This document shows positions 6,358 through 14,979 of a stretch of DNA of 64,000 nucleotides, one piece after another. The position numbers and the translations under genes are program-made. This DNA is from UBA940 sp964464465. Its GTDB lineage: Bacteria; Bacteroidota; Bacteroidia; Bacteroidales; Rikenellaceae. How positions within the stretch are numbered: position 1 is the first letter of the stretch; each line of letters opens with the position of its first letter. The notes under the pieces are model-generated. The model did not search any database, had not been told where the DNA came from, and saw nothing but the letters and a program-made list of their open reading frames with translations. The DNA lies in assembly GCA_964464465.1 (NCBI GenBank), contig CAYXGF010000004.1:1-64000 (forward strand), read 5' to 3'.

Positions 6358-7815
6358 ATGAAACGTATTTTACTTTTTACCGCTCTTCTCGCCGCATTAA
6401 CGGGCTGTACAGAGAGCGCCGAAGTGGAAGGCGTAATCTCGCTTTCCCTGCACAGAATCGAAGCTCCGGCAACAGGACAGGAGAAGACCCTCACCGTACA
6501 ATCCAAGTGCGACTGGACGGCAGAGTGCGATGCGACATGGATAACCATTTCCCAGACAGGAGGCGACGCCGGAAAAAGCGAGATGAAGATAACGATTCAA
6601 CCGAACGGGCAGACCGAAAGGCGCACCACCCAAATCCGTATCGGCAACGACGATTACGGCATATCCGAATCCGTCGCCGTATCACAAGAGGCATTCGCAC
6701 CGAACATATCTGTTTCCCAGGACGAACTCGGATGCGATTCCGAAGGGAAAACTTTCGAAGTATCGATTCAGGCCAGCATTCCGTGGAACGCCTCGTCCGA
6801 AGCGGACTGGATTACCTTCTCGCCCCGGACCTCCGAAACGGCAGGCAATGCCAAAATGAGTGTTACGGTAGCGGCAAACAACGCCACAGACAGCAGAAAA
6901 GGGGAAATAGTACTGAGAAACGAGCAGTACGACATCCGAAAAACCATAAAGGTCGTGCAGTCGAATTTCAATCCGAAGATAGAACCGGACACCGAACGCG
7001 CGGTATTCGGGCATGAAGCGGATTCGATGAAGATAGGTGTGCGCGCCAATGTCCCGTGGCAGGCATCATGCGATGCCGAATGGGTATGCGTAGAGATTGC
7101 CGACGACGCCCTGTGGATAAAGGCCGACGCCTCTTTCTCTACCGAAGACAGGGAAGCACAAGTCGTTTTGAATAACGAACCATACGGACTCCAAAGAGAG
7201 ATAACGGTCGTTCAGAACGCCGCCAAACCTTTCTTGAAGATTGACAAGACGCAAATGGAGATGTTGGCCGACTTTTCCCTCGAAACGAATGTCCGGAACA
7301 GCAACACCCTTGTCCGAATAAGCAGCAACATCCCGTGGAGCGCTTCGAGCGATGCGGCATGGGCACGTCCCGCATTGTCCGAACACGAAAACGGCGAAAC
7401 CGAATTGCGAATCTTTGCGGAAAACAACTACTCCGATCGTGCACGCGAGGCGAAGATAACTTTCAGAAACGAAAAATACGGCATCTCGCACTCCGTCACC
7501 GTTGTCCAGCAGGCACCGCGGCTGCGGTTTCTTACCGATGACCGCAACATCTCCGTCGGCCCCGAACAGCAAACACTGACTTTCGTACTTGAATACAACA
7601 TCACCTATATCAGCAGCCTGAACATGTGGCCGGGAGTTCAGATAAAAAACGACAATTCACATTCAACGATGACAAATACCATAAACATCGACATTCCGCC
7701 CGGCAATGACGACCAGCCGAAAACCGGATTCATCGGTGTCAGAAATGCCGATTTCTACTACAAATACGAAATGGTCGACAGGATATACATCACGCAGCAG
7801 CCGCGCAAGGACTGA
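6358..7815 (+). CDS. Five-repeat BACON-domain lipoprotein
   Basis: A 485-residue lipoprotein with lipobox LTGC near residue 16. The start at 6358 is the one that gives the signal peptide; the frame is open farther upstream. The rest consists of five consecutive BACON-type immunoglobulin-like repeats of about 85-95 residues (roughly 25-115, 116-205, 206-290, 291-385, 386-485). Each has the hallmark of a conserved Trp in a strand such as CDWTAECDATWITIS, IPWNASSEADWITFS or VPWQASCDAEWV, and each but the last ends in a V-x-Q-x strand. BACON domains are known from Bacteroidota surface proteins, often linked to glycan or mucin binding. No enzyme domain is present, so it is likely a binding or spacer protein working with the barrel encoded just upstream. 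Confidence 0.85.
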   Translation: MKRILLFTALLAALTGCTESAEVEGVISLSLHRIEAPATGQEKTLTVQSKCDWTAECDATWITISQTGGDAGKSEMKITIQPNGQTERRTTQIRIGNDDYGISESVAVSQEAFAPNISVSQDELGCDSEGKTFEVSIQASIPWNASSEADWITFSPRTSETAGNAKMSVTVAANNATDSRKGEIVLRNEQYDIRKTIKVVQSNFNPKIEPDTERAVFGHEADSMKIGVRANVPWQASCDAEWVCVEIADDALWIKADASFSTEDREAQVVLNNEPYGLQREITVVQNAAKPFLKIDKTQMEMLADFSLETNVRNSNTLVRISSNIPWSASSDAAWARPALSEHENGETELRIFAENNYSDRAREAKITFRNEKYGISHSVTVVQQAPRLRFLTDDRNISVGPEQQTLTFVLEYNITYISSLNMWPGVQIKNDNSHSTMTNTINIDIPPGNDDQPKTGFIGVRNADFYYKYEMVDRIYITQQPRKD

Positions 7816-7929
7816 ACCGCCCGCAGTAGCGACTTACAACGGCCCGGTCCGCTACGCATGCGGACGAAATATACGGCTGCTACTTTCAGGCCTCAGGTTG
7901 TTTTACGGCCAGCATGCAGAAACAAAATC

Positions 7930-7955
7930 AGCCCCGCTTTCGAAAAAGCGGGGCT
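7930..7955. terminator. Bidirectional terminator
   Basis: agccccgcttt / aaaagcggggct hairpin between the convergent BACON operon and the sulfhydrylase gene. T-richness on either side is modest. Confidence 0.7.
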
Positions 7956-8001
7956 GTTCTGTATACAAATATCATTGCAAACGGACATCCGCTCGCCCGA
8001 A

Positions 8002-9291
8002 CTATTCCGCTACAAGAGCCTGCTCGATGTCGGCGATAATGTCCTCCACATCCTCTATGCCCACAGACAGGCGTATGAGGTCGGGTGCGACACCTGCGGC
8101 ACGCAGTTGCTCGTCCGAGAGCTGCCTGTGCGTATGGCTGGCAGGATGCAGCACCGAGGTGCGGGCATCGGCCACATGCGTCACGATTGCCGCAAGACGC
8201 AGCGAGTCCATAAACCGTATGGACTCCTCGCGGCCGCCTTTAAGTCCGAACGAAAGAACGCCGCACGAACCGTCTGGCAGGTACTTGCGTCCGAGTTCGT
8301 AGTATTTGTCATCTTCAAGCCCGCAGTAATGCACCCAGGCCACCTTGTCGGTGCGGCTGCGCAGATAGCGGGCCACGCGGAGCGCATTGTCGCAGTGCCG
8401 CGGCATACGCAGATGCAGGGTTTCAAGTCCTATATTTAGCAGAAACGCATTGTGCGGAGACGGCGAGGCGCCCAAATCACGCATCAACTGCGCCGTAGCC
8501 TTGACTATGTAAGCCGCGCGGCCGAATCTCTCCGTGTACACAAGTCCGTGATACGAGGCATCGGGTGTGGTGAGGCCGGGAAATTTGTCGGCATGGGCCG
8601 CCCAGTCGAAATTTCCGCTGTCGACTATCGCTCCGCCGACGCTGGTGGCATGACCGTCCATATATTTGGTCGTCGAATGCGTAACTATGTCGGCGCCCCA
8701 CTCTATCGGACGGCAACAGACCGGCGTGGCAAAGGTATTGTCCACTATCAGAGGCACCCCGTGGCCGTGCGCTATGCGGGCGAACTTCTCTATGTCGAGC
8801 ACGGCGACTCCCGGATTGGATATCGTCTCGCCGAACAGAGCCTTGGTCTCGGGACGGAAAGCCGCTCCGATTTCCTCCTCCGAGGCATCGGGATTGACAA
8901 AGGTCACTGCTATGCCCATCTTTTTCAGCGTAACCTCGAACAGGTTGAACGTACCGCCGTAAATATCCGTGGCACTGACTATGTGGTCTCCGGCGGAGCA
9001 TATGTTCATCACCGCGAAAAAAGACGCCGCCTGTCCGGACGAGGTAAGCATAGCCCCCACTCCGCCTTCAAGCGCCGCGATTTTGGCTGCGACGGCATCC
9101 GAGGTCGGATTCTGCAACCGGGTGTAGAAGTAGCCGCTGTCCTCCAAATCGAAAAGACGGGCCATCTGCTCGCTGTTGTCGTATTTGAACGTGGTGCTCT
9201 GAATTATCGGCACCACCCTCGACTCTCCTTTTCCGGGCTGCCAGCCGGCCTGCACGCAAAGCGTGCCCAGTTTGAATTTTCTGTTTTCCAT
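8002..9291 (-). CDS. metY: O-acetylhomoserine sulfhydrylase (PLP-dependent)
   Basis: A 429-residue member of the Cys/Met metabolism PLP enzyme family. It probably converts O-acetylhomoserine and sulfide to homocysteine and acetate in methionine synthesis (cytosol). Visible marks: GTLCVQAGWQP at the N-terminus, IIQSTTFKYDNSEQMARLF, the cofactor-contacting YTRLQNPTSDAV near residue 56, and the PLP-lysine segment THSTTKYMDGHATSVGG near residue 205. The length (about 430) and the FDLEDSGYFYTR region favour MetY over the ~390-residue MetB/MetZ type. Monocistronic, with its own promoter and facing the BACON operon across a shared terminator. No SAM riboswitch is apparent in the short leader. Confidence 0.9.
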   Translation of the reverse strand: MENRKFKLGTLCVQAGWQPGKGESRVVPIIQSTTFKYDNSEQMARLFDLEDSGYFYTRLQNPTSDAVAAKIAALEGGVGAMLTSSGQAASFFAVMNICSAGDHIVSATDIYGGTFNLFEVTLKKMGIAVTFVNPDASEEEIGAAFRPETKALFGETISNPGVAVLDIEKFARIAHGHGVPLIVDNTFATPVCCRPIEWGADIVTHSTTKYMDGHATSVGGAIVDSGNFDWAAHADKFPGLTTPDASYHGLVYTERFGRAAYIVKATAQLMRDLGASPSPHNAFLLNIGLETLHLRMPRHCDNALRVARYLRSRTDKVAWVHYCGLEDDKYYELGRKYLPDGSCGVLSFGLKGGREESIRFMDSLRLAAIVTHVADARTSVLHPASHTHRQLSDEQLRAAGVAPDLIRLSVGIEDVEDIIADIEQALVAE

Positions 9292-9320
9292 ATTTTCAAT
9301 CGCTTAAAATAACCGCATAG

Positions 9321-9351
9321 CAAAGATAACGTTTTAGACCGCCATATACAA
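9321..9351 (-). promoter_or_regulatory. Promoter of metY
   Basis: On the minus strand TTG (9351-9349), 20 bases and TATCTTTG (9328-9321), with the ATG 30 bases further on. Confidence 0.7.
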
Positions 9352-9438
9352 CCGTATGATGAAAACCTTTTCAATTCACGGCTCTCCGTCATCGGTCCCC
9401 GCCACGGCGAGAACCGGGTTGGCGCGGAGACGCACCGC

Positions 9439-10110
9439 CTATTTTATAGAATTCATGCGGATGCTGGCCTTGACTATCGCCACGGCGCGTATGCGCGAGA
9501 TTTCGATGTCCTTGTCGGCATGGTGCGGATTCTGACTCACCAGCTTAACGCAGCCGTCACGCTCGGATTTCTGGATATATTTCACTGTGATATACTCCTC
9601 GCCGTCGATATCTATCGACAAAAGATACATATCGCCCCAGAAAATGTCGTTGAAATCGCTGAGCTGCTTGTAAAGCACTATGTCGCCGCTCTTCAACAAA
9701 GGATACATGCTGTCGCCGACAATATAAATCGCCCCGTCGCATTTGGGAAGATTCGGGATGTTGATATAATCGATAGGCTTGCAGGCCGCCTTGTTCAGAA
9801 ACAGCGGCACCAGACCCGCAGTGCCCTCGACACTGTACAGCGGAACGCTCTGGCGGGAGATGGTATGGTCGGTGCGGCGCAAAAAAGGCGTGTAGTCCGG
9901 CTGGGTGAGAAACATGTCCCCGGTCCCGGTGTCCAGCCAGTCCGGATTTACGTGAAGGTCCTGGACCAGAATATTCTTGTTGCGCTCCGTAAGCGACGCC
10001 TTGCCCGTCTCTATCATGGAAAGCGCGCTCTTGCCGATACCGAGTTTCGAGGCAAGAACCTCCTGCGTCATCCCTAACTCCTTGCGAATCAGACGTAGTT
10101 TATGTTCCAT
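9439..10110 (-). CDS. Phage-type repressor: XRE HTH plus S24 peptidase
   Basis: A 223-residue protein. Residues ~3-65 form an XRE helix-turn-helix (LIRKELGMTQEVLASKLGIG, then KSALSMIETGKAS). Residues ~105-215 form a LexA/CI-like S24 domain with catalytic Ser in GDSMYP and the partner Lys in ITVKYIQK. A candidate self-cleavage Ala-Gly lies in EGTAGLVP just before the domain. Such proteins repress phage or stress genes and can inactivate themselves in response to RecA filaments. The ATG at 10110 begins the HTH domain directly; the longer frame upstream reads through the operator. It is divergent from a small gene and a terminase, so it most likely controls them. Confidence 0.88.
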   Translation of the reverse strand: MEHKLRLIRKELGMTQEVLASKLGIGKSALSMIETGKASLTERNKNILVQDLHVNPDWLDTGTGDMFLTQPDYTPFLRRTDHTISRQSVPLYSVEGTAGLVPLFLNKAACKPIDYINIPNLPKCDGAIYIVGDSMYPLLKSGDIVLYKQLSDFNDIFWGDMYLLSIDIDGEEYITVKYIQKSERDGCVKLVSQNPHHADKDIEISRIRAVAIVKASIRMNSIK

Positions 10111-10143
10111 TGTATCCGTATAAAAATTTCTTATGAATTTTTT

Positions 10144-10158
10144 GTTCAATTCTTGAAC
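10144..10158. promoter_or_regulatory. Candidate repressor operator
   Basis: GTTCAA-TTC-TTGAAC is a perfect 6+3+6 palindrome in the divergent intergenic region, 34 bases upstream of the S24 repressor start and about 20 bases before the rightward -7 box. The position is what one expects of an XRE repressor site. Confidence 0.55.
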
Positions 10159-10178
10159 TAAAATCCAATATTTGACCA

Positions 10179-10186
10179 TATATTTG
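10179..10186 (+). promoter_or_regulatory. Rightward -7 element of the phage-like module
   Basis: TATATTTG, an exact TAnnTTTG match, lies 107 bases before the small gene at 10293. The operator palindrome overlaps the region where the -33 box would be. Confidence 0.55.
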
Positions 10187-10292
10187 CACCACAAAGTTAA
10201 ACCGTTTATTCGAAATAACAAAATACACAGCCCTGTATTTCAATTTTTTTTCACAGTACGGCACAGACTGCAACCCTAAAAACACCAATTCA

Positions 10293-10577
10293 ATGATTGA
10301 AATAGAAGAAAACGATTACAGAGAGATTGCCCGTCGTCTGAAAAACGCGATAGCAGACTCCGATTTTTTCAACGGTTCGATAGAATACGACACCGACAGA
10401 TTCTACTCCACGCTGACGGCAACGGCCATAGTGCACAGAACGGACATAGAGATGCCGGACGGATGTATTCCGCAGATTCAGGATGTCGTTCCAGTATGGT
10501 GGAGCTTCTCCACTTACCAGTATGGCGAGGCCTGTCTGAACGATTTCTGTTTCGATTACGTAAGACGCCACATATAA
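10293..10577 (+). CDS. Small acidic protein of the phage-like module
   Basis: A 94-residue acidic protein starting MIEIEENDYREIARRLKNAI. It has a helical N-terminus, then a beta-rich middle (IEYDTDRFYSTLTATAIVHR) and an aromatic C-terminus (VVPVWWSFSTYQYGE). I do not recognise a family. The position between a divergent S24 repressor and a terminase gene, where prophages often carry small early or accessory genes, suggests a phage origin. It lacks the features of a small terminase (no HTH or coiled coil). It reads as an intact gene with no frameshift. Confidence 0.6.
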   Translation: MIEIEENDYREIARRLKNAIADSDFFNGSIEYDTDRFYSTLTATAIVHRTDIEMPDGCIPQIQDVVPVWWSFSTYQYGEACLNDFCFDYVRRHI

Positions 10578-10643
10578 TCCGCTCCCGCCGCACCCCGCAT
10601 CCCACCTTACAGCAGGAGCCGCAAAGGGGACAGGCTCCCACGC

Positions 10644-10711
10644 GGCGGGACACGGACGCGGCGACCGGCATCCTTCATCTCCCTCCTTTGTCCCGCCCGG
10701 CCGCCGCGTCC
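10644..10711 (+). other. GC-rich region with two interleaved inverted repeats
   Basis: ggcgggaca (10644-10652) pairs with tgtcccgcc (10689-10697), and ggacgcggcg (10654-10663) pairs with cgccgcgtcc (10702-10711). The order a-b-a'-b' allows either alternative hairpins or a pseudoknot. It lies 32 bases before the terminase start and is followed by a run of As, so it is not a standard terminator on the plus strand. Confidence 0.45.
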
Positions 10712-10743
10712 CCAAAAAAAACACATACATTACATATTAAAAA

Positions 10744-12150
10744 ATGACAGCTTCATTCGAAGATTTCGCACGTAGGGTGTATCCGTTCTTGGAGATACTC
10801 CCTTTTCATTCGGCCTACTACCGCGTACTCGACGCATTCGCCAGACGTAGAATCAAACGGCTGATTATCACCATGCCCCCACAGCACGGCAAATCGCTCG
10901 GCGCCTCGGTCATCATGCCGGCATTCATGCTCGGGCTCGACCCCGACACCCGTATAGCCATCGCCTCGTACAGCGCCACACTCGCCTCACGGTTCAACCG
11001 GCAGGCGCAGCGCATTCTGGAATCGGACAGCTACGGCGAGATGTTTCCCGACACGACAATCAAGAAAAACGGCAGCCGCACATCCTACATCCGGACCGCC
11101 GATCAGGTGGAAATCATCGGACACCGCGGCGAGCTGTTCTCCGTAGGGCGCGAAGGCTCACTCACGGGCAACCGCGTGGACGTATTCATCCTCGACGACC
11201 TCTACAAGGATGCCATGGAGGCCTCATCGCCCCTGATTCGGGAAAACTGCTGGGACTGGTACACCTCGGTGGTAAGGACCCGCATGCACAACGACTCGTC
11301 AGAGATAATAGTGTTCACCCGCTGGCACGAGGAGGATTTAATCGGCCGCATCGGCAAGCGCGAGAGAATCATACCGCTCGAATCCTGGTGTCAGACCGAA
11401 CGCCCCGCGGACGGCTGGCTGCTGCTCAACTTCGAGGCCATAAAGACTGCGCCGGCGACACAGATAGACCCGCGGGCGGAAGGCGAGGTCCTGTGGCCGC
11501 AACAGCACAGCATACAGCTGCTCGAATCCAAACGCAGGCTCGACCCGCAGCGTTTCGAGTGCATGTACCAGGGCCGGCCGTGCTCGCCGGGAGGGCTGCT
11601 CTACGGCTCCGGTTTCACGGTCTACGACAACCTGCCCCCCGACATAGTACGGCGGGCGAACTACACCGACACGGCGGACACGGGCGACGACTACCTGTGC
11701 TCCGTATGCTACGTGGTGGATACACGCGGAACCATATACATCACCGACATCGTATACTCCCGGGAGCCAATGGAGATAACCGAGAAGGCCGTTTCGGACA
11801 TGATTAACCGCAACGGCACCCGTCAGGTGTGGGTGGAAAGCAACAACGGAGGACGCGGATTCGCACGGGCCGTGGCACGCATGTCGCCTCTGGCGGCGGT
11901 AAACTGGTTTCACCAGGGTGCAAACAAGGAGGCACGCATCCTGTCCAACTCGGCCACCGTCACTCGGCACATATCCATGCCCGCGGACTGGAACATGCGC
12001 TGGCCGCAGTTCAACGAGCATCTGACAACCTACCGCCGCCTGTTCAGGGCCAACCGCTGGCACGACGCCGCGGACGTGCTCACCGGAATCGTGGAACGCG
12101 AAATCGCGGCAGGAACGTACCGGGTGAAGGCCCTCGGATTCAAGAACTGA
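10744..12150 (+). CDS. Phage terminase large subunit
   Basis: A 468-residue large terminase: the ATP-driven motor and nuclease that packages phage DNA into procapsids. The ATPase half has Walker A MPPQHGKS (residues ~44-51) and Walker B VFILDDLY (~147-154). Between them lies a motif region SLTGNRVD. The C-terminal RNase H-like nuclease half carries three acidic candidates in the usual order: Asp in YVVDTRG (~323), Glu in WVESNNG (~362) and Asp in HDAADVLTG (~439). All the motifs appear intact and the length is normal for the family. No portal, protease, capsid, tail or integrase gene follows; the next gene is an ABC exporter. It is either a prophage relic or a retained gene with a new role. 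Confidence 0.88.
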   Translation: MTASFEDFARRVYPFLEILPFHSAYYRVLDAFARRRIKRLIITMPPQHGKSLGASVIMPAFMLGLDPDTRIAIASYSATLASRFNRQAQRILESDSYGEMFPDTTIKKNGSRTSYIRTADQVEIIGHRGELFSVGREGSLTGNRVDVFILDDLYKDAMEASSPLIRENCWDWYTSVVRTRMHNDSSEIIVFTRWHEEDLIGRIGKRERIIPLESWCQTERPADGWLLLNFEAIKTAPATQIDPRAEGEVLWPQQHSIQLLESKRRLDPQRFECMYQGRPCSPGGLLYGSGFTVYDNLPPDIVRRANYTDTADTGDDYLCSVCYVVDTRGTIYITDIVYSREPMEITEKAVSDMINRNGTRQVWVESNNGGRGFARAVARMSPLAAVNWFHQGANKEARILSNSATVTRHISMPADWNMRWPQFNEHLTTYRRLFRANRWHDAADVLTGIVEREIAAGTYRVKALGFKN

Positions 12151-12358
12151 ACCGGAACAATCCATTTTAACGGGTCATAATGCGGGGAAGGAGCCCGCGA
12201 AGGTCCAGCGCGAATGCGCCTTTGCGGTACGAGGCCGCTACCGCCTTCCCGGCAGGCCGCCACCCGCTTTCTGCAAACTTAAAACAGACAGGACCGCACT
12301 AAAATCACCTGTGGAGGCGCATTCCTGCGGCGGGAAGACGTATTTAGCGATTTTTTAC

Positions 12359-12366
12359 TACCTTTG
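12359..12366 (+). promoter_or_regulatory. -7 element of the ABC exporter gene
   Basis: TACCTTTG lies 50 bases before the ATG at 12416. The 265 bases from 12151 hold this promoter and an imperfect inverted repeat (cgcgaagg ... cctttgcg); no gene is seen. Confidence 0.5.
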
Positions 12367-12415
12367 CCGTACATTCGCACCGAATAATGCGACAAACAAA
12401 TCGACCAGCATCCGG

Positions 12416-14242
12416 ATGAATACATATTTCAGACTTCTCGGGTTTGCCAAACCATTCGAGAAATACGCCATTCCATACTTTTTCTACACGCTGATATACT
12501 CGGTCTTCAACCTGATGAACTTCATGCTCATCATGCCGATTCTCAATGTGCTGTTCGACCCTGAGGGCGGAATACGGGAGGTGACCTCCGCGCCGGCGTT
12601 CGAGCTGTCGCAAAAATTCATGGGCGAATACCTGAACTACATGCTTTTCAGAGTCTTCGGAACCGACTACGACATAACGCAGGTGCTCATTCTTCTGGCC
12701 GTGGTGCTCATACTGTGCTCGCTCACCAGCAACCTGTGCCGGTACATGGGACAGTGGACGATAGAGAAACTGAGAATCAACTCGATGAAAAACCTCCGCA
12801 ACAGGGTCTTCGACAATGTGATGGACCTGCATGTCGGCTTTTTCAGCAACGAGCGCAAGGGGGACATAATGTCCAAGATAACCTCCGACGTGCAGGTGGT
12901 GCAGTACTGCATCACCAACACTCTCCAAGTGGCTTTCCGGGAACCGTTCCTCATCATGACATACCTGTTCGGAATGATTAAGATTTCGTGGCAGCTGACC
13001 GTATTCTCCGCTCTGTATCTGCCGGTGGTGGGACTCGTCATCGGCGTGGTGGTGGGACGACTGCGCAAACCCGCGCGCAACTCGCAGGAGAATTTCGGCC
13101 GTATAGTATCTCTGCTCGACGAGTCGCTGGCCGGAGTGAAGGTAATAAAGGGATACAACGACACCGGATACATAAAAGCCAAGTTCAACGCCCTCAACGA
13201 CCGGTTCTCCTCGCTGCTGCGATACATGGCGCGCCGCCAGCAGCTCGCCTCCCCGATGAGCGAGTTTCTGGGAATCACAGCAGCATCGGGACTCCTCATA
13301 TTCGGCGGGGTCCTCGTGTCGGCCGGCACGCTCGACGCGGCGGGATTCATAGCCTATATAGCCATATTCACACAAATCACACGGCCGATTCGTTCGTTCG
13401 CCGACTCGTTCGCAAACATCAACCAGGGCATCGCAGCCGGCGAACGCATATTCTCGCTGCTCGACACCAGGAGCGAAATCACGGACAAGCCCGGCGCCGT
13501 GCGGCTCGATGAATTCAAAGAGGGAATCGAGTTCCGCAACGTGCGCTTCTCCTACGAGAACAAGGAGGTCATCTGCGGAGTCAGCTTCAAGGTCAACAAG
13601 GGCGAGACGGTGGCCTTGGTCGGTCCTTCGGGAGGCGGCAAGACGACTCTTTCGGACCTCATACCCCGTTTCTACGAGGCATCCGCCGGCGACATCCTCA
13701 TCGACGGACGGAGCATCCGGGACTACGACATGGAATCGCTCCGCTCGCATATGGGAATCGTGTCGCAGGATACAGTCTTGTTCAACGACACAATCGAGAA
13801 CAACATTCGCATGGGCCGACGCGGAGCGGATTTCTCCGACATACGGCAGGCGGCGATAGTGGCCAACGCCGACGGCTTCATCTCCGAGATGGAGGAGGGA
13901 TACCAGACCAATATAGGAGACCGCGGCGTAAAACTCTCCGGAGGACAGCGGCAGAGACTGAGCATTGCCCGCGCCGTACTCAAAAACCCGGACATACTGA
14001 TTCTCGACGAAGCCACCTCGGCGCTTGACACGGAGAGCGAAAAACTCGTTCAGGACGCCCTCAACTCGCTGCTCGAAGGCCGCACATCGATAGTCATCGC
14101 ACACCGTCTGAGCACTATCCACAACGCCGACCGCATCATAGTGGTCGACCACGGACACATCGCCGAGCAGGGAACTCACGACGAACTGATGGCCAAATGC
14201 GGAATATACTCGCGGCTTATCGAGATGCAGCAACTCGCCTGA
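12416..14242 (+). CDS. msbA: MsbA-like ABC exporter (fused permease-ATPase)
   Basis: A 608-residue half-transporter. The N-terminal ~330 residues are a type I exporter membrane domain (first helices near 20-45 and 85-110). The C-terminal ATPase has Walker A GPSGGGKTT (~402-410), signature LSGGQRQRLSIARA (~507), Walker B ILILDEATSALD (~527) and the switch IVIAHRLST. The family includes the MsbA lipid A-core flippase and multidrug exporters; the gene symbol is by resemblance. The ATG at 12416 begins a natural N-terminus after a promoter. A small L,D-transpeptidase-like gene follows after 12 bases, suggesting a cell-envelope operon. Confidence 0.85.
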   Translation: MNTYFRLLGFAKPFEKYAIPYFFYTLIYSVFNLMNFMLIMPILNVLFDPEGGIREVTSAPAFELSQKFMGEYLNYMLFRVFGTDYDITQVLILLAVVLILCSLTSNLCRYMGQWTIEKLRINSMKNLRNRVFDNVMDLHVGFFSNERKGDIMSKITSDVQVVQYCITNTLQVAFREPFLIMTYLFGMIKISWQLTVFSALYLPVVGLVIGVVVGRLRKPARNSQENFGRIVSLLDESLAGVKVIKGYNDTGYIKAKFNALNDRFSSLLRYMARRQQLASPMSEFLGITAASGLLIFGGVLVSAGTLDAAGFIAYIAIFTQITRPIRSFADSFANINQGIAAGERIFSLLDTRSEITDKPGAVRLDEFKEGIEFRNVRFSYENKEVICGVSFKVNKGETVALVGPSGGGKTTLSDLIPRFYEASAGDILIDGRSIRDYDMESLRSHMGIVSQDTVLFNDTIENNIRMGRRGADFSDIRQAAIVANADGFISEMEEGYQTNIGDRGVKLSGGQRQRLSIARAVLKNPDILILDEATSALDTESEKLVQDALNSLLEGRTSIVIAHRLSTIHNADRIIVVDHGHIAEQGTHDELMAKCGIYSRLIEMQQLA

Positions 14243-14254
14243 CGCACTTCCGCC

Positions 14255-14878
14255 ATGATAAATCCCCTCACCGCCCCGCCGCTCCGGAAGCTGGCATACC
14301 GCTGTATGCTCGCCGCTGCCGGCATCGCCGCCGCGGTGCGCAGAAAACCTGCGGCAGACCGCGCCCGGTTCAAAGCCAAAGCCGCAGAGGCCGCCGCGCT
14401 GTGCCGCGAAAAAGGAGTCGACATATCATTCTGCATTCTGGCGGACATGTCCCTGCACTCCGGCGTAAAGCGGCTCGCCGTATGGGACCTGCGTGAAAGC
14501 CGCATCATTCTCAGAGGCCTTGTCTCCCACGGAAGCGGCAGTGAGCAGACCCGCGGACTGGACACCACAAAAGAGTCGGCGCACTTCTCCGACACACCCG
14601 GCTCGCTGCTCTCCTGCAATGGAGTATTCCTTGTCACCGAAAAATACACGGGCAAATACGGGGTATCCTTCCGGCTCGACGGGCTAAGCCCCACAAACGC
14701 CAATGCAAGGCCGAGAGCAATCGTCCTGCACGCCTACCGCTGCATTCCCGACTTCGAGATATTTCCGCTCGGGACGGCCGAGAGCGCCGGATGTCCGGCC
14801 GTATCAGTACGAACGATGCGGAAAATAGTCCGGCTTGCCGACAGAGGCAGAGCAGCATTGTACATATACGGAGAGTGA
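14255..14878 (+). CDS. Murein L,D-transpeptidase family protein (YkuD_2 type)
   Basis: A 207-residue protein with a short hydrophobic N-terminus (LAYRCMLAAAGIAAAV), suggesting export or membrane anchoring. The body fits the YkuD_2 (murein L,D-transpeptidase catalytic-like) family: FCILADMSLHSGVKRLAVWD, then VSHGSG, FSDTPGSLLSCNGVF, RLDGLSPTNANARPRAIVLH, and an S-x-GCPAVS ending with the presumptive nucleophilic cysteine near residue 183. Such enzymes make 3-3 peptidoglycan cross-links or attach proteins to murein. It follows the ABC exporter by 12 bases and is probably co-transcribed. The family call is good; the activity is untested. Confidence 0.78.
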   Translation: MINPLTAPPLRKLAYRCMLAAAGIAAAVRRKPAADRARFKAKAAEAAALCREKGVDISFCILADMSLHSGVKRLAVWDLRESRIILRGLVSHGSGSEQTRGLDTTKESAHFSDTPGSLLSCNGVFLVTEKYTGKYGVSFRLDGLSPTNANARPRAIVLHAYRCIPDFEIFPLGTAESAGCPAVSVRTMRKIVRLADRGRAALYIYGE

Positions 14879-14979
14879 CATGTCAGGGGCACAACCGACA
14901 TGGCCGGGGCATAATAAACGGAATAATGGTGCCGGTACGGATTTTTTTCTTAACTTAGTCCCGTAAACTTTCGACTAAC

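Noticed and set aside
9292..9438. SAM or other riboswitch before metY
   Set aside because: The leader after the promoter is only about 20-25 bases; no aptamer can fit.
10463..10747. 94-residue ORF overlapping the small phage-like gene and the terminase leader
   Set aside because: It overlaps two better candidates out of frame, and its sequence (Arg/Pro/Thr-rich) matches the GC-rich noncoding leader.
12344..14233. 629-residue ORF opposite the ABC exporter
   Set aside because: Shadow ORF; the plus-strand frame has complete ABC motifs.
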